Shown: positions 43,705-52,604 of the stretch, piece after piece
Numbering within the stretch: position 1 is the first letter of the stretch
Layout: the number at the start of each line of letters is the position of its first letter
DNA from: Vibrio rumoiensis
GTDB lineage: Bacteria > Pseudomonadota > Gammaproteobacteria > Enterobacterales > Vibrionaceae
Direction of reading: 5' to 3'
Length of the DNA: 64,000 nt
NCBI RefSeq assembly: GCF_002218045.2
Contig: NZ_AP018685.1
Location: 1,612,001-1,676,000 of the forward strand
Notes under the pieces: generated by a model
Seen by the model: the letters and a program-made list of their open reading frames with translations, nothing else
Database searches by the model: none
What the model was told of the DNA's origin: nothing
Program-made: the position numbers and the translations under genes

Positions 43705-44226
43705 TTAACGATAACGACCGCGCCTTGCCCCACTGGCTTTACCTGCCAGTGCAATCAGCGTTTTATTGGTATTGGCATGACAGATCGCTACTCCTAATGC
43801 ATCGGCAGCATCGGCTTGCGGCTTTGCAGGTAGCTTTAACATGCTTTTCACCATGTGTTGAACTTGAGCTTTATCTGCGCCGCCCGTTCCTGTCACTGCT
43901 TGTTTAATCAACCTTGCCGCATATTCGTAAACCGGTAAATCGGCATTTACAGCGGCCACAATTGCGCTACCGCGAGCTTGACCTAACTTTAATGCAGAGT
44001 CGGCATTCTTTGCCATGAAGACTTGCTCAATGGCAAACACATCGGGTTGAAATTGAGTGATAATCTCTGAAACACCGGCATAAATTTGTTTTAAGCGCCC
44101 AGGTAAAGCCTCTTCTGACATTCGAATACAACCGCTGCCTAAGTAGTGTAAATGCCGCCCTTCTTGACGAATTACGCCATAACCTGTGATGCGTGAGCCG
44201 GGATCAATTCCAAGTATGATGGACAT
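43705..44226 (-). CDS. ruvC: crossover junction endodeoxyribonuclease RuvC
   Basis: RuvC cuts Holliday junctions symmetrically. The 173-residue protein begins MSIILGIDPGSRITGYG with the first catalytic acid Asp8. The next acid is in AIEQVFM, and the C-terminal pair is in ADAADALGVA. It is separated from ruvA by 131 bases, so ruvAB may also have its own promoter. Confidence 0.98.
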   Translation of the reverse strand: MSIILGIDPGSRITGYGVIRQEGRHLHYLGSGCIRMSEEALPGRLKQIYAGVSEIITQFQPDVFAIEQVFMAKNADSALKLGQARGSAIVAAVNADLPVYEYAARLIKQAVTGTGGADKAQVQHMVKSMLKLPAKPQADAADALGVAICHANTNKTLIALAGKASGARRGRYR

Positions 44227-44281
44227 ACTGTCTCTTTATTTATGTTCGTAAGTATTAAAAGTATAACCAGCGTTAAAAACA

Positions 44282-44314
44282 AAAACACCCACATGATCAA
44301 ATGTGGGTGTTTTA
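44282..44314 (-). terminator. terminator of aspS
   Basis: A perfect 13-bp stem, AAAACACCCACAT with ATGTGGGTGTTTT, has a 6-base loop and T run on the minus strand, about 30 bases after the aspS stop. Confidence 0.92.
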
Positions 44315-44343
44315 GTTAAGCTATTTATGACTCAACGGCTTAA

Positions 44344-46116
44344 TTATGCTTTTTCTTTTGCTGCGGTGACCGCAATCGCTAATTCTTCTAACGCGGCAGG
44401 GTTTGCTAGGCTTGGCGCATTGGTTAATGGACAGGCTGCTGCCGTTGTTTTCGGGAATGCAATCACATCACGGATGTTATCTGTTCCACACAGCAGCATC
44501 ACCAAACGGTCAAGGCCGAATGCTAAACCAGCGTGAGGTGGCGTACCGTATTTTAGTGCATCAAGTAAGAAACCAAACTTCAAGCGTTGCTCTGTTTCAT
44601 CAATACCTAAGATATCAAATACGGTTGATTGCATTTCTGTATTGTGAATACGAACAGAACCACCGCCCACTTCATAACCATTTAATACCATGTCGTAAGC
44701 ATTTGAGTTAGCTACCGCAGGGTTCGCTTTTAACTCTTCCGCTGTTACACCTAATGGAGATGTGAATGGGTGGTGCATGGCATGCAGGTTCCCTTCCTCG
44801 TCTTGCTCAAACATTGGGAAATCAACCACCCAAAGTGGCTTCCATGCTTGCAGATCAGTGAGTTCAAGATCGAGGCCAAGCTTGATACGTAGAGCGCCCA
44901 TTGCTTCAGATACAATGTTTGCTTTATCTGCGCCGAATAAAATGATGTCACCCGTTTGAGCACCAGTACGCTCAAGAATGCCATTGATTACGTCTTCATT
45001 TAAGAACTTAGCCACTGGAGATTGAATACCTTCAACACCCGCAGCCAAATCGTTCACTTTCATCCAAGCAAGACCTTTCGCGCCATAAATGCCAACGAAG
45101 CTACCGTATTCATCAATTTGCTTACGTGATAATGATGCGCCACCCGGTACACGGATCACTGCGACACGACCTTTTTCATCGTTTGCAGGGCCCGAGAATA
45201 CTTTAAACTCAACATCTTTTACTAAATCGGCCACATCAACCAATTCAAGCGGGTTACGTAGATCTGGTTTATCAGAACCAAAACGACGAATGGCTTCAGA
45301 AAATGGCATGACTGGGAAATCACCCAGATCAACGTTCAGTAGCTCTTGCCACATTTCACGAACCATTTTTTCGGTAATACCACGTACTTCATCAGAAGTC
45401 ATGAATGAGGTTTCGATATCGATTTGAGTAAATTCAGGCTGACGGTCAGCACGTAAATCTTCGTCGCGGAAACATTTTACGATTTGGTAGTAACGATCAA
45501 AACCAGACATCATCAACAATTGTTTAAACAACTGAGGCGATTGTGGAAGTGCGTAGAAGCTGCCTTTATGGACACGGCTTGGTACCAAGTAATCACGAGC
45601 ACCTTCAGGTGTCGCTTTCGTTAACACTGGCGTTTCGATATCTAGGAAGCCGTTGTCATCCAGGAAACGACGTACAAAGCTTGATGCTTTAGCGCGTAAC
45701 TTAATGCGGTCACTCATCTCAGGGCGACGTAAGTCAATGTAACGGTATTTTAGACGCTGTTCTTCAGAGTTAGTTTGGTTGAAATCTAATGGCAACGCTT
45801 CAGAACGGTTGATGATTTGAAGGCCTGTTGCATACACTTCAACTTCACCGGTTGTCATATCTTTATTAATTTGGCTGTCTGGACGCGCACGCACTTCACC
45901 GGTTAATTTGATACAAAATTCATTACGCAGCTGGTTAGCTTCTGCAAAAATCTCGGTCATATCTGGATCGATAACCACTTGAACAATCCCTTCACGATCA
46001 CGCATATCAATGAAGATAAGACCGCCTAGATCACGGCGGCGATTAACCCATCCGCAAAGTTCTACAGTTTGTCCTGCTAGGGACTTGTTCAGGTGACCAC
46101 AATACTGGGTGCGCAT
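44344..46116 (-). CDS. aspS: aspartate-tRNA ligase
   Basis: AspS charges tRNA-Asp with aspartate. The 590-residue class II synthetase has an N-terminal OB-fold anticodon-binding domain (about 1-110; VELCGWVNRRRDLGGLIFIDMRDREG), motif 2 in FRDEDLRADRQPEFTQ, the bacterial GAD insertion (about 290-420), and motif 3 in GLAFGLDRLVMLL. Length is standard for bacterial AspRS. It is transcribed upstream of ruvC but a terminator lies between them. Confidence 0.98.
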   Translation of the reverse strand: MRTQYCGHLNKSLAGQTVELCGWVNRRRDLGGLIFIDMRDREGIVQVVIDPDMTEIFAEANQLRNEFCIKLTGEVRARPDSQINKDMTTGEVEVYATGLQIINRSEALPLDFNQTNSEEQRLKYRYIDLRRPEMSDRIKLRAKASSFVRRFLDDNGFLDIETPVLTKATPEGARDYLVPSRVHKGSFYALPQSPQLFKQLLMMSGFDRYYQIVKCFRDEDLRADRQPEFTQIDIETSFMTSDEVRGITEKMVREMWQELLNVDLGDFPVMPFSEAIRRFGSDKPDLRNPLELVDVADLVKDVEFKVFSGPANDEKGRVAVIRVPGGASLSRKQIDEYGSFVGIYGAKGLAWMKVNDLAAGVEGIQSPVAKFLNEDVINGILERTGAQTGDIILFGADKANIVSEAMGALRIKLGLDLELTDLQAWKPLWVVDFPMFEQDEEGNLHAMHHPFTSPLGVTAEELKANPAVANSNAYDMVLNGYEVGGGSVRIHNTEMQSTVFDILGIDETEQRLKFGFLLDALKYGTPPHAGLAFGLDRLVMLLCGTDNIRDVIAFPKTTAAACPLTNAPSLANPAALEELAIAVTAAKEKA

Positions 46117-46547
46117 AATGAATTTCCCAATCTCTTATTTAAATAATGAATAATTTTCGGTGGAGCAGACCGCTCAAAAACACCGTATAAAAAACTTTTC
46201 CTATTTATACTTGGAAAACAGATAAAAATCGACCATGTAAAGAAGAATTTCTTAGCTTTTCTATATTAATGGCCGGAATTAAACATTAACCGCTCATAAG
46301 TTATCCAGTTCAAATAAAGTCGAGGTATTACCCCGATTTATATCCCAACAAGACCAAGCCCTCCATCTGAACAAATAAAACACCAAATCCGTTCAAAACA
46401 ACACCACTTGCGTCAGCTTACGGAAATAAAATCAAATAAGCCCTAAACATAATAGCGATATAAGTGAACTTCCCTTAAAATGGAATCATCTGTTTATAGC
46501 CAGTTTTAGTCATTACACTGCTAAGAATTAAAGTTAAGTGAGTAACC
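46117..46547. other. divergent region between aspS and cmoA
   Basis: This 431-base AT-rich gap holds the aspS and cmoA promoters. The only structure I see is a hairpin at 46158-46185 in the aspS leader. No small gene is supported. Confidence 0.55.
46158..46185. promoter_or_regulatory. bulged hairpin in the aspS leader region
   Basis: CGGTGGAGC pairs with GCTC and CACCG, with an A5 bulge on one side and the loop AGACC, 42-69 bases upstream of the aspS start. It could be a leader structure, but it lacks T-box features, which are not expected in this group. Confidence 0.3.
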
Positions 46548-47276
46548 ATGAGCCAGCCTGATGTGATTTTTTCAGCCCCAATAGAAAAAATGGGCGATTT
46601 TACATTTGATGAACGAGTCGCTGAAGTTTTTCCTGATATGATTCAGCGCTCGGTACCGGGATACAGTAATATTATCTCAGCCATTGGAATGCTCGCAGAA
46701 CGCTTTGCAAAACCAAACTCAACCGTTTATGACCTTGGTTGTTCTTTAGGTGCCGCAACGCTGTCTATGCGTCGCCATATTGACCAAGAAAACTGCCAAA
46801 TTATTGCGGTCGATAACTCTTCAGCCATGATTGAACGCTGTAAACTACACATTAATGCCTATCGTTCAGATACTCCGGTCAAGGTTATTGAAGCGGATAT
46901 TCGCGATATCGAAATTGAAAATGCCTCGGTGGTTGTATTGAACTTTACGTTGCAATTTTTATCACCAGAAGACCGCTTTTCTTTACTCGAAAAAATCTAT
47001 GCTGGATTGCGTCCTGGCGGTATTTTAATTTTGTCGGAAAAATACATTTTTGAAAACCAAACCGCACATGAGCTATTGATTGATTTGCACCATGATTTCA
47101 AACGCGCCAATGGTTATAGCGAATTAGAAATCAGCCAAAAACGTAGTGCAATAGAAAATGTGATGAAACCTGATTCGATTGAATGTCATAAACAACGATT
47201 CGAAAAAATCGGTTTCAGTAGTTACGAAGTGTGGTTCCAATGCTTTAACTTTGGCTCCATGTTTGCCATAAAATAG
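46548..47276 (+). CDS. cmoA: carboxy-S-adenosyl-L-methionine synthase
   Basis: CmoA makes carboxy-SAM from SAM and prephenate; the product is used by CmoB to build 5-oxyacetyl uridine at wobble position 34 of tRNAs. The 242-residue protein has the FTFDERVAEVFPDMIQRSVPGY start of the family and a SAM-binding motif YDLGCSLGAATLSM (about 61-74). It is followed by cmoB 89 bases later. Confidence 0.97.
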   Translation: MSQPDVIFSAPIEKMGDFTFDERVAEVFPDMIQRSVPGYSNIISAIGMLAERFAKPNSTVYDLGCSLGAATLSMRRHIDQENCQIIAVDNSSAMIERCKLHINAYRSDTPVKVIEADIRDIEIENASVVVLNFTLQFLSPEDRFSLLEKIYAGLRPGGILILSEKYIFENQTAHELLIDLHHDFKRANGYSELEISQKRSAIENVMKPDSIECHKQRFEKIGFSSYEVWFQCFNFGSMFAIK

Positions 47277-47365
47277 CCATAGTCTTATTAAATCGTTTTT
47301 AACGTAAATCTAAAAACTGAATATAAATAAAATTCAATATCCGTATCTAAAATAGAAAGAGTGTT

Positions 47366-48337
47366 ATGTTTAATTTTGCCAACTTTTACCAACTGATTGC
47401 TCAAGACCCTCGTCTGCAACCTTGGCTGAATACCCTGCCTCAGCAACTAACTGATTGGCAAAATGCTGAACACGGTGATTTTGAACGCTGGGTAAAAGCA
47501 CTGAATAAAATTACCGACATCACACCCGATAATATTGATATTGTTTCTCAAGTTAGCATTACCAACAACGAACCTTTCCCGATTGGTGAACAGAAGAAAC
47601 TAGAAAGCCTACTGCGTACTTTTCACCCTTGGCGCAAAGGCCCTTACCATGTTCATGGTTTGGATATTGAAACCGAATGGCGTTCAGACTGGAAATGGGA
47701 TCGTGTGCTTCCACATATTTCCGATTTAAAACATCGCTCAGTATTAGATGTCGGTTGCGGTAATGGCTACCACATGTGGCGTATGCTTGGTGCTGGTGCT
47801 CGCTTGTGCGTCGGTATCGACCCATCGCATTTATTTCTCGTTCAGTTTGAAGCTATTCGTAAACTGATGGGCAACGATCAACGTGCTCATTTATTGCCTT
47901 TAGGGATTGAACAGTTACCTGAATTAAAAGCCTTTGATACGGTATTTAGTATGGGTGTACTCTATCATCGCCGCTCTCCACTTGATCACCTATATCAGTT
48001 AAAAAATCAATTAGTTTCCGGTGGTGAGTTAGTCCTTGAAACCTTGGTAATTGAAGGGGATGAAAATGCGGTCTTAGTCCCCATCGACCGCTATGCGCAA
48101 ATGCGTAACGTTTATTTCTTCCCATCGGCGAAAGCATTGAAAGTCTGGCTAGAAAAATGTGGTTTTATCGACGTGAAAATTGTCGATGAAAATGTCACCT
48201 CCACAGATGAACAAAGAAGTACCAATTGGATGACACATAATTCGCTCCCCGATTATTTAGATCCAACTGATCCGAGCAAAACTATTGAAGGCTATCCAGC
48301 TCCACGCCGTGCAATATTAATTGCTAAAAACCCATAA
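47366..48337 (+). CDS. cmoB: tRNA U34 carboxymethyltransferase
   Basis: CmoB transfers the carboxymethyl group of carboxy-SAM to hydroxyuridine-34 in tRNAs. The 323-residue protein has the family segment LRTFHPWRKGPYHVHG and a SAM-site motif VLDVGCGNGYHMWRM (about 127-141), plus the downstream SMGVLYHRRSPLDHL. Length is normal. It forms a pathway pair with cmoA. Confidence 0.97.
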   Translation: MFNFANFYQLIAQDPRLQPWLNTLPQQLTDWQNAEHGDFERWVKALNKITDITPDNIDIVSQVSITNNEPFPIGEQKKLESLLRTFHPWRKGPYHVHGLDIETEWRSDWKWDRVLPHISDLKHRSVLDVGCGNGYHMWRMLGAGARLCVGIDPSHLFLVQFEAIRKLMGNDQRAHLLPLGIEQLPELKAFDTVFSMGVLYHRRSPLDHLYQLKNQLVSGGELVLETLVIEGDENAVLVPIDRYAQMRNVYFFPSAKALKVWLEKCGFIDVKIVDENVTSTDEQRSTNWMTHNSLPDYLDPTDPSKTIEGYPAPRRAILIAKNP

Positions 48338-48344
48338 AAACAGG

Positions 48345-48378
48345 TAAGGCGATTCTTAACTCTACAAAGAATTGCCCT
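48345..48378 (+). terminator. weak hairpin after cmoB
   Basis: GGCGATTCTT can pair with AAGAATTGCC (one G-T pair) across an 8-9-base loop, just after the cmoB stop. There is no T run, so it is only a possible terminator. Confidence 0.35.
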
Positions 48379-48464
48379 ACTTGATGTGAAAGCGCTTCAC
48401 GCTCAAATCGAGATACGCTAAACTTTGAACAACAAATACTTAACAGAGGTTACGACGGTTTAAT

Positions 48465-49253
48465 ATGCTCAAAAAATCATTAGGTCTTGCTGTTTTTACC
48501 CTAAGTTCACTTTCAGGTTGCGCATATATGACTGGGGAACATTATTCCCAACAAACTATCGAAGCCGTTAATCGCAGTGAAGAAAACCTTTCTAACCGCA
48601 TCGAAGAACTTGATTCTAATTTAGACAAACAAACGGATTACATCTCAAGTTTAGAATCTGAAATCATTAATTTAAATAATGAAGTCGAAGTATTAAGACG
48701 GAATCAACAAAACTTAATTAATGCGACGCGCAAATCTCGCAGTACCCCATCCACCTCCTCTGCTACCTCTAATATTGTTGTTACTAACATGGAACCACAA
48801 ACTCGCCCAGGTATGGTGACACTAGGGTCATTGGAAAGCATTGATATTGATATTGTGAAAACGGCATTTATTGCTCGTGTCGATACTGGCGCCACAACAT
48901 CATCGATCAATGCGGTAGATTTACAAGAATTCGAGCGCAATGGTAAAAAGTGGGTTAAATTTCATATATCTGATGAAACTGCACCAGAAGATCGCAAATG
49001 GGTCGAAGCCCCAATTATTCGTCATGTGAAGATTCGACAATCGAGTACCAATGCATTAGAACGCAGACCTGTCGTGGAACTTTGGATCAAGATTGGCAGC
49101 GTACATGAAAAAGCGCAGTTCACTTTAGCGGACCGTTCACAAATGGACTATCCGATTTTGCTGGGCCGTGAATTTATTCAAGATGTCGCTTATGTCGATG
49201 TGAGCCGTGAGTTTATTGAATCTAAAGCGCCTAAAAAAGCTTCAAAACAATAA
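48465..49253 (+). CDS. retropepsin-like (putative ATP-dependent zinc protease) lipoprotein
   Basis: A 262-residue lipoprotein of the family annotated as putative ATP-dependent zinc protease, which has a retropepsin-like fold. A lipobox LSGC places the acylated Cys at 19. A coiled coil (about 35-85) and Ser/Thr linker precede the protease domain (about 120-250), which shows the aspartic-protease-like RVDTGATTSS and the later PILLGREFI. The substrate is unknown; the family name does not prove zinc or ATP use. It begins a three-gene plus-strand cassette: the next gene starts 39 bases later. Confidence 0.85.
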   Translation: MLKKSLGLAVFTLSSLSGCAYMTGEHYSQQTIEAVNRSEENLSNRIEELDSNLDKQTDYISSLESEIINLNNEVEVLRRNQQNLINATRKSRSTPSTSSATSNIVVTNMEPQTRPGMVTLGSLESIDIDIVKTAFIARVDTGATTSSINAVDLQEFERNGKKWVKFHISDETAPEDRKWVEAPIIRHVKIRQSSTNALERRPVVELWIKIGSVHEKAQFTLADRSQMDYPILLGREFIQDVAYVDVSREFIESKAPKKASKQ

Positions 49254-49292
49254 TTTTAATAACAATTTATTTAGACTGGTTAAGGAAAAGTT

Positions 49293-50801
49293 ATGACGTC
49301 TAGAGTGCCATTTTATTTTCTCATCGCCATACTTGTTATCACTGGGATTTCATTGAGTGTCATGCGTCATCAAGACTATGGCGTTCCATGGGGGCCAGGG
49401 GAATCGCGACAAATATGGGATATCGAGGCTCGTGTAGAGTTTATCGCGTCAGGTGGCCCCGCTAAAGTGTCTTTAGCCGCCCCACATACTCAAGATGGCT
49501 TTACCCTCATCGATGAAAGTGCTTCATCACCAGGTTATGGTTTGTCTTACATCAATACCGATACTGGTCGCCGTGCTGAGTGGTCAATCCGTGATGCAAA
49601 AGGCCCACAAACGATTTATTACAAAACCCAATTCTTAGTGGATCCTCAATCACAAGCGGAAATTATCCCTCCTGTTGAGGCAGATTTAGTTGTACCAACA
49701 TTCACAGGCCCACAACAAGCCGCGGTCGATGCGATCACGACTCAAGCTTCTGAGCGCTCTGCTGATAACACAACTTTTACTCGTGAGCTCGTTAAACAAT
49801 TCAACGACCCAGATAACCAAAATGCCTCACTCCTTCTTGATGATTTCAGCAAAGTAGAAGCCATCGGCAAAATCTTAGCGTCTTCTAAGATCTACAGTAA
49901 AACGGTTGGGGTTATCGAATTAGAAGATGGACGTCGCCGTCAATCTATTATTCCGATGATTGAAGTATGGGATGGAAAGGTATGGCAACTGTTTAACCCT
50001 GAAAGCACCGAACAAGGTATGACAAGCAACATGCTGATTTGGGATGAATCTAATGTTTCACTACTGGACGTTATCGGTGGTAAAAACAGTAAAGTATTCT
50101 TCTCAATGCTGGCTCAAGATGTGTCACCAAGCAGTGCAACTAAGCAAAAAGTCGTTGCAGATAACTTATTGAATTTCTCTATTCACAGCCTACCGTTAGA
50201 AGAGCAAGCGATGTTTAAAACCATCATGCTGATCCCTATTGGTGCATTAATCGTGGTGTTTTTACGAGTTCTTATCGGTCTAAAAACATCGGGGACTTTC
50301 ATGCCCGTGCTAATTGCCGTTGCCTTTGTGCAAACGCAGTTACTACCAGGTATCATCGGCTTCTTACTCATCGTTGGTACTGGCTTAATTATCCGGGGTT
50401 ATTTATCCAAACTTAACTTGCTACTGGTTTCCCGAATATCAGCCGTTATTATTACCGTAATCTTGATTATTTCGATCTTCACCATCGTGTCATTCAACAT
50501 TGGTTTGACACAAGGTTTAACCATTACGTTCTTCCCAATGATCATCCTATCTTGGACGATTGAACGTATGTCTATCCTTTGGGAAGAAGAAGGTGCTAAA
50601 GAAGTCTTCATGCAAGGGGGCGGCTCACTACTGACTGCAGTGCTTATCTACTTAGCGATGACTAATCCATATGTTCAACATGTGACGTTCAACTTCATCG
50701 GCACTCAGTTCATTATCTTAGCCTGTATCCTATCGCTAGGTAACTACACTGGATATCGCCTACTAGAGCTAAAAAGATTCAAACCACTAGCGGAGGACTA
50801 A
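49293..50801 (+). CDS. inactive transglutaminase fused to seven membrane helices
   Basis: A 502-residue inner-membrane protein. One N-terminal helix (about 6-24) is followed by a periplasmic domain (about 25-300) of transglutaminase-like fold, then about seven membrane helices (about 310-490). The periplasmic part contains no cysteine at all, so it cannot be an active Cys transglutaminase; the only Cys (ILACILSLG) lies in the last helices. Such proteins are known from comparative genomics beside ATP-grasp and retropepsin-like genes, exactly as here. It may bind a peptide or glycan substrate for its neighbours (inference). Confidence 0.85.
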   Translation: MTSRVPFYFLIAILVITGISLSVMRHQDYGVPWGPGESRQIWDIEARVEFIASGGPAKVSLAAPHTQDGFTLIDESASSPGYGLSYINTDTGRRAEWSIRDAKGPQTIYYKTQFLVDPQSQAEIIPPVEADLVVPTFTGPQQAAVDAITTQASERSADNTTFTRELVKQFNDPDNQNASLLLDDFSKVEAIGKILASSKIYSKTVGVIELEDGRRRQSIIPMIEVWDGKVWQLFNPESTEQGMTSNMLIWDESNVSLLDVIGGKNSKVFFSMLAQDVSPSSATKQKVVADNLLNFSIHSLPLEEQAMFKTIMLIPIGALIVVFLRVLIGLKTSGTFMPVLIAVAFVQTQLLPGIIGFLLIVGTGLIIRGYLSKLNLLLVSRISAVIITVILIISIFTIVSFNIGLTQGLTITFFPMIILSWTIERMSILWEEEGAKEVFMQGGGSLLTAVLIYLAMTNPYVQHVTFNFIGTQFIILACILSLGNYTGYRLLELKRFKPLAED

Positions 50802-50804
50802 ACT

Positions 50805-51776
50805 ATGTTTTCAATGTTTACGTCACCTCAAAAACTTCGCGCTAAAGGTGTGATGGGGATGAACAAACGTAATGGCGCCTACATTGGGCGCTATAACGAC
50901 CGCTCTAAATACCCACTAGTGGATGACAAACTAAAAACTAAAATTATTGCTCAAGAACACGGTGCAACCGTACCTAAGCTAATTGGTGTTATTGCTCAAC
51001 AAGCCGAAGTAAAGCGTATCCATGCGATGGTTAAAGACTGGCCGGGTTTTGTGATTAAACCGGCTCGTGGCTCTGGTGGTAAAGGCATCTTAGTGATCAT
51101 TTCACATAAAGATGGCGTTTACATTAAACCATCCGGCCAAGCGATTAATGAGCAAGATGTGGAACGTCACATTAGTAATGCTTTAGCGGGATTATTTTCA
51201 CTTGGCGGAAAAAATGATGTTGCCGTTGTTGAGAATCTTATCAAATTTGATGATGTTTCTTTTGATGGCTATAGCTATGAAGGTGTGCCAGATATTCGCG
51301 TTATCGTGTTTAAAGGCTACCCAGTAATGGCCATGATGCGTTGTTCAACAGCAGCGTCCGATGGTAAAGCGAACTTGCACCAAGGTGCGGTTGGTGTGGG
51401 TTTAGATATTGCAACGGGCCGCGCAGTACGTGCCGTGCAATTTGACCGCCCTATCACCCACCACCCTGATACCGATAAGCCACTTAGTGGTCTTGTCGTA
51501 CCAAACTGGGAAAAGCTACTGGTGCTTGCATCTAGTGCTTGGGAAATGACAGGATTAGGTTACATGGGTACCGATATGGTATTGGATAAAGAAGAAGGCC
51601 CAATGGTATTAGAGTTAAATGCTCGCCCAGGTCTTGCTATCCAGATTGCAAATGGCGCAGGATTACTGCCTCGCTTGCATCATATCGAAAACTTAGGGAC
51701 ACCTTTAAATTATCCGACACCGGAAGAACGAGTCGCTTACGCAGCAAAACAATTTGCTGCAAAATCACAGTTTTAA
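50805..51776 (+). CDS. RimK-like ATP-grasp ligase (alpha-L-glutamate ligase-like)
   Basis: A 323-residue cytoplasmic ATP-grasp enzyme that should join an amino acid or similar group to a carboxylate with ATP. The nucleotide loop is FVIKPARGSGGKGILV (about 83-98), and the Mg/ATP-binding end is MVLELNARPGLAIQIAN (about 260-276), with Glu and Asn ligands. It is annotated in related genomes as alpha-L-glutamate ligase homolog; the true substrates are unknown. It starts three bases after the 7TM gene stop, so the two are translationally close. Confidence 0.87.
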   Translation: MFSMFTSPQKLRAKGVMGMNKRNGAYIGRYNDRSKYPLVDDKLKTKIIAQEHGATVPKLIGVIAQQAEVKRIHAMVKDWPGFVIKPARGSGGKGILVIISHKDGVYIKPSGQAINEQDVERHISNALAGLFSLGGKNDVAVVENLIKFDDVSFDGYSYEGVPDIRVIVFKGYPVMAMMRCSTAASDGKANLHQGAVGVGLDIATGRAVRAVQFDRPITHHPDTDKPLSGLVVPNWEKLLVLASSAWEMTGLGYMGTDMVLDKEEGPMVLELNARPGLAIQIANGAGLLPRLHHIENLGTPLNYPTPEERVAYAAKQFAAKSQF

Positions 51777-51806
51777 AAAACGACTCAACTTAAAGCTAAT
51801 AAAATT

Positions 51807-51846
51807 AAAAAATCCGCTGATATTATCAATACCAGCGGATTTTTTT
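51807..51846. terminator. bidirectional terminator after the ATP-grasp cassette and tdk
   Basis: A perfect 13-bp stem, AAAAAATCCGCTG with CAGCGGATTTTTT, has a 13-base loop. Because it lies between convergent genes and has A and T runs on both sides, it should serve both. Confidence 0.92.
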
Positions 51847-51870
51847 AATCAATAGAAATCACTTAGCAAA

Positions 51871-52449
51871 TTACTTCCCTAGTGCCTCTTTATAGTGTCG
51901 TCGGCAGACAGATTCATATCGGTCATTCCCACCAATCGCGACCTGATCACCTTCTGCTATCGCCTTGCCATCTTCATCCATGCGGATCACCATGTTCGCT
52001 TTGCGTCCACAATGGCAAATAGTTTTTAGCTCCACCAGCTTATCCGCCCAAGCCAACAGGTATTGGCTACCTTCAAATAACTCACCTAAGAAGTCACTTC
52101 GCAAACCATAACACAATACTGGTATATGTAATTTATCCACTACTTCTGTCAGTTGATACACTTGCTCTTTATTTAAGAACTGGCATTCATCAATCATAAC
52201 GCAGTGAATTTTTTCATTGTCACACAACGCTTTAATCGCACTAAACATATCGGTAGTGTCATTATATAAATGAGCATCTGATTGCAAGCCAATGCGAGAG
52301 CTAACTTTACCAATACCATCACGATTATCGATTTCTGCCGTGAAAATAACAGGGGTCATGCCACGTTCACGATAATTAAACGATGATTGAAGTAGCGTAG
52401 TCGATTTACCCGCATTCATCGCTGAGTAATAAAAATACATCTGTGCCAA
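51871..52449 (-). CDS. tdk: thymidine kinase
   Basis: Tdk phosphorylates thymidine in nucleotide salvage. The 192-residue type II enzyme has the P-loop SAMNAGKSTTLLQS (about 9-22), the DECQFL motif with the catalytic Glu, and C-terminal zinc-binding cysteines in ICHCGRKA and the later CRRHY. Length is normal. It stands alone. Confidence 0.97.
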   Translation of the reverse strand: MAQMYFYYSAMNAGKSTTLLQSSFNYRERGMTPVIFTAEIDNRDGIGKVSSRIGLQSDAHLYNDTTDMFSAIKALCDNEKIHCVMIDECQFLNKEQVYQLTEVVDKLHIPVLCYGLRSDFLGELFEGSQYLLAWADKLVELKTICHCGRKANMVIRMDEDGKAIAEGDQVAIGGNDRYESVCRRHYKEALGK

Positions 52450-52455
52450 AGGAAA

Positions 52456-52541
52456 AAGCCTTTCTAGTTATCAGTTTCGAGTTTCGAGTTTCGAGTTTCG
52501 AGTTTCGAGTTTCGAGTTTCGAGTTTCGAGAAAAAGGCTTG
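52456..52541. repeat. GTTTCGA x 8 microsatellite inside an inverted repeat
   Basis: Eight perfect copies of the 7-mer GTTTCGA occupy 52474-52529. They are bracketed by AAGCCTTTCT (52457-52466) and AGAAAAAGGCTT (52529-52540), which pair with a small bulge, so the repeat forms the loop of a hairpin between cysS and tdk. Perfect copies suggest recent expansion or slippage. Confidence 0.9.
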
Positions 52542-52604
52542 CAGTACATCGGTAACACCACAAGCCCTATTTAATGCCGTCATTTAGAGTTACGACGAAT
52601 TGTT

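Noticed and set aside
52474..52530. CRISPR-like array between tdk and cysS
   Set aside because: The unit is only seven bases with no spacers; it is a microsatellite.
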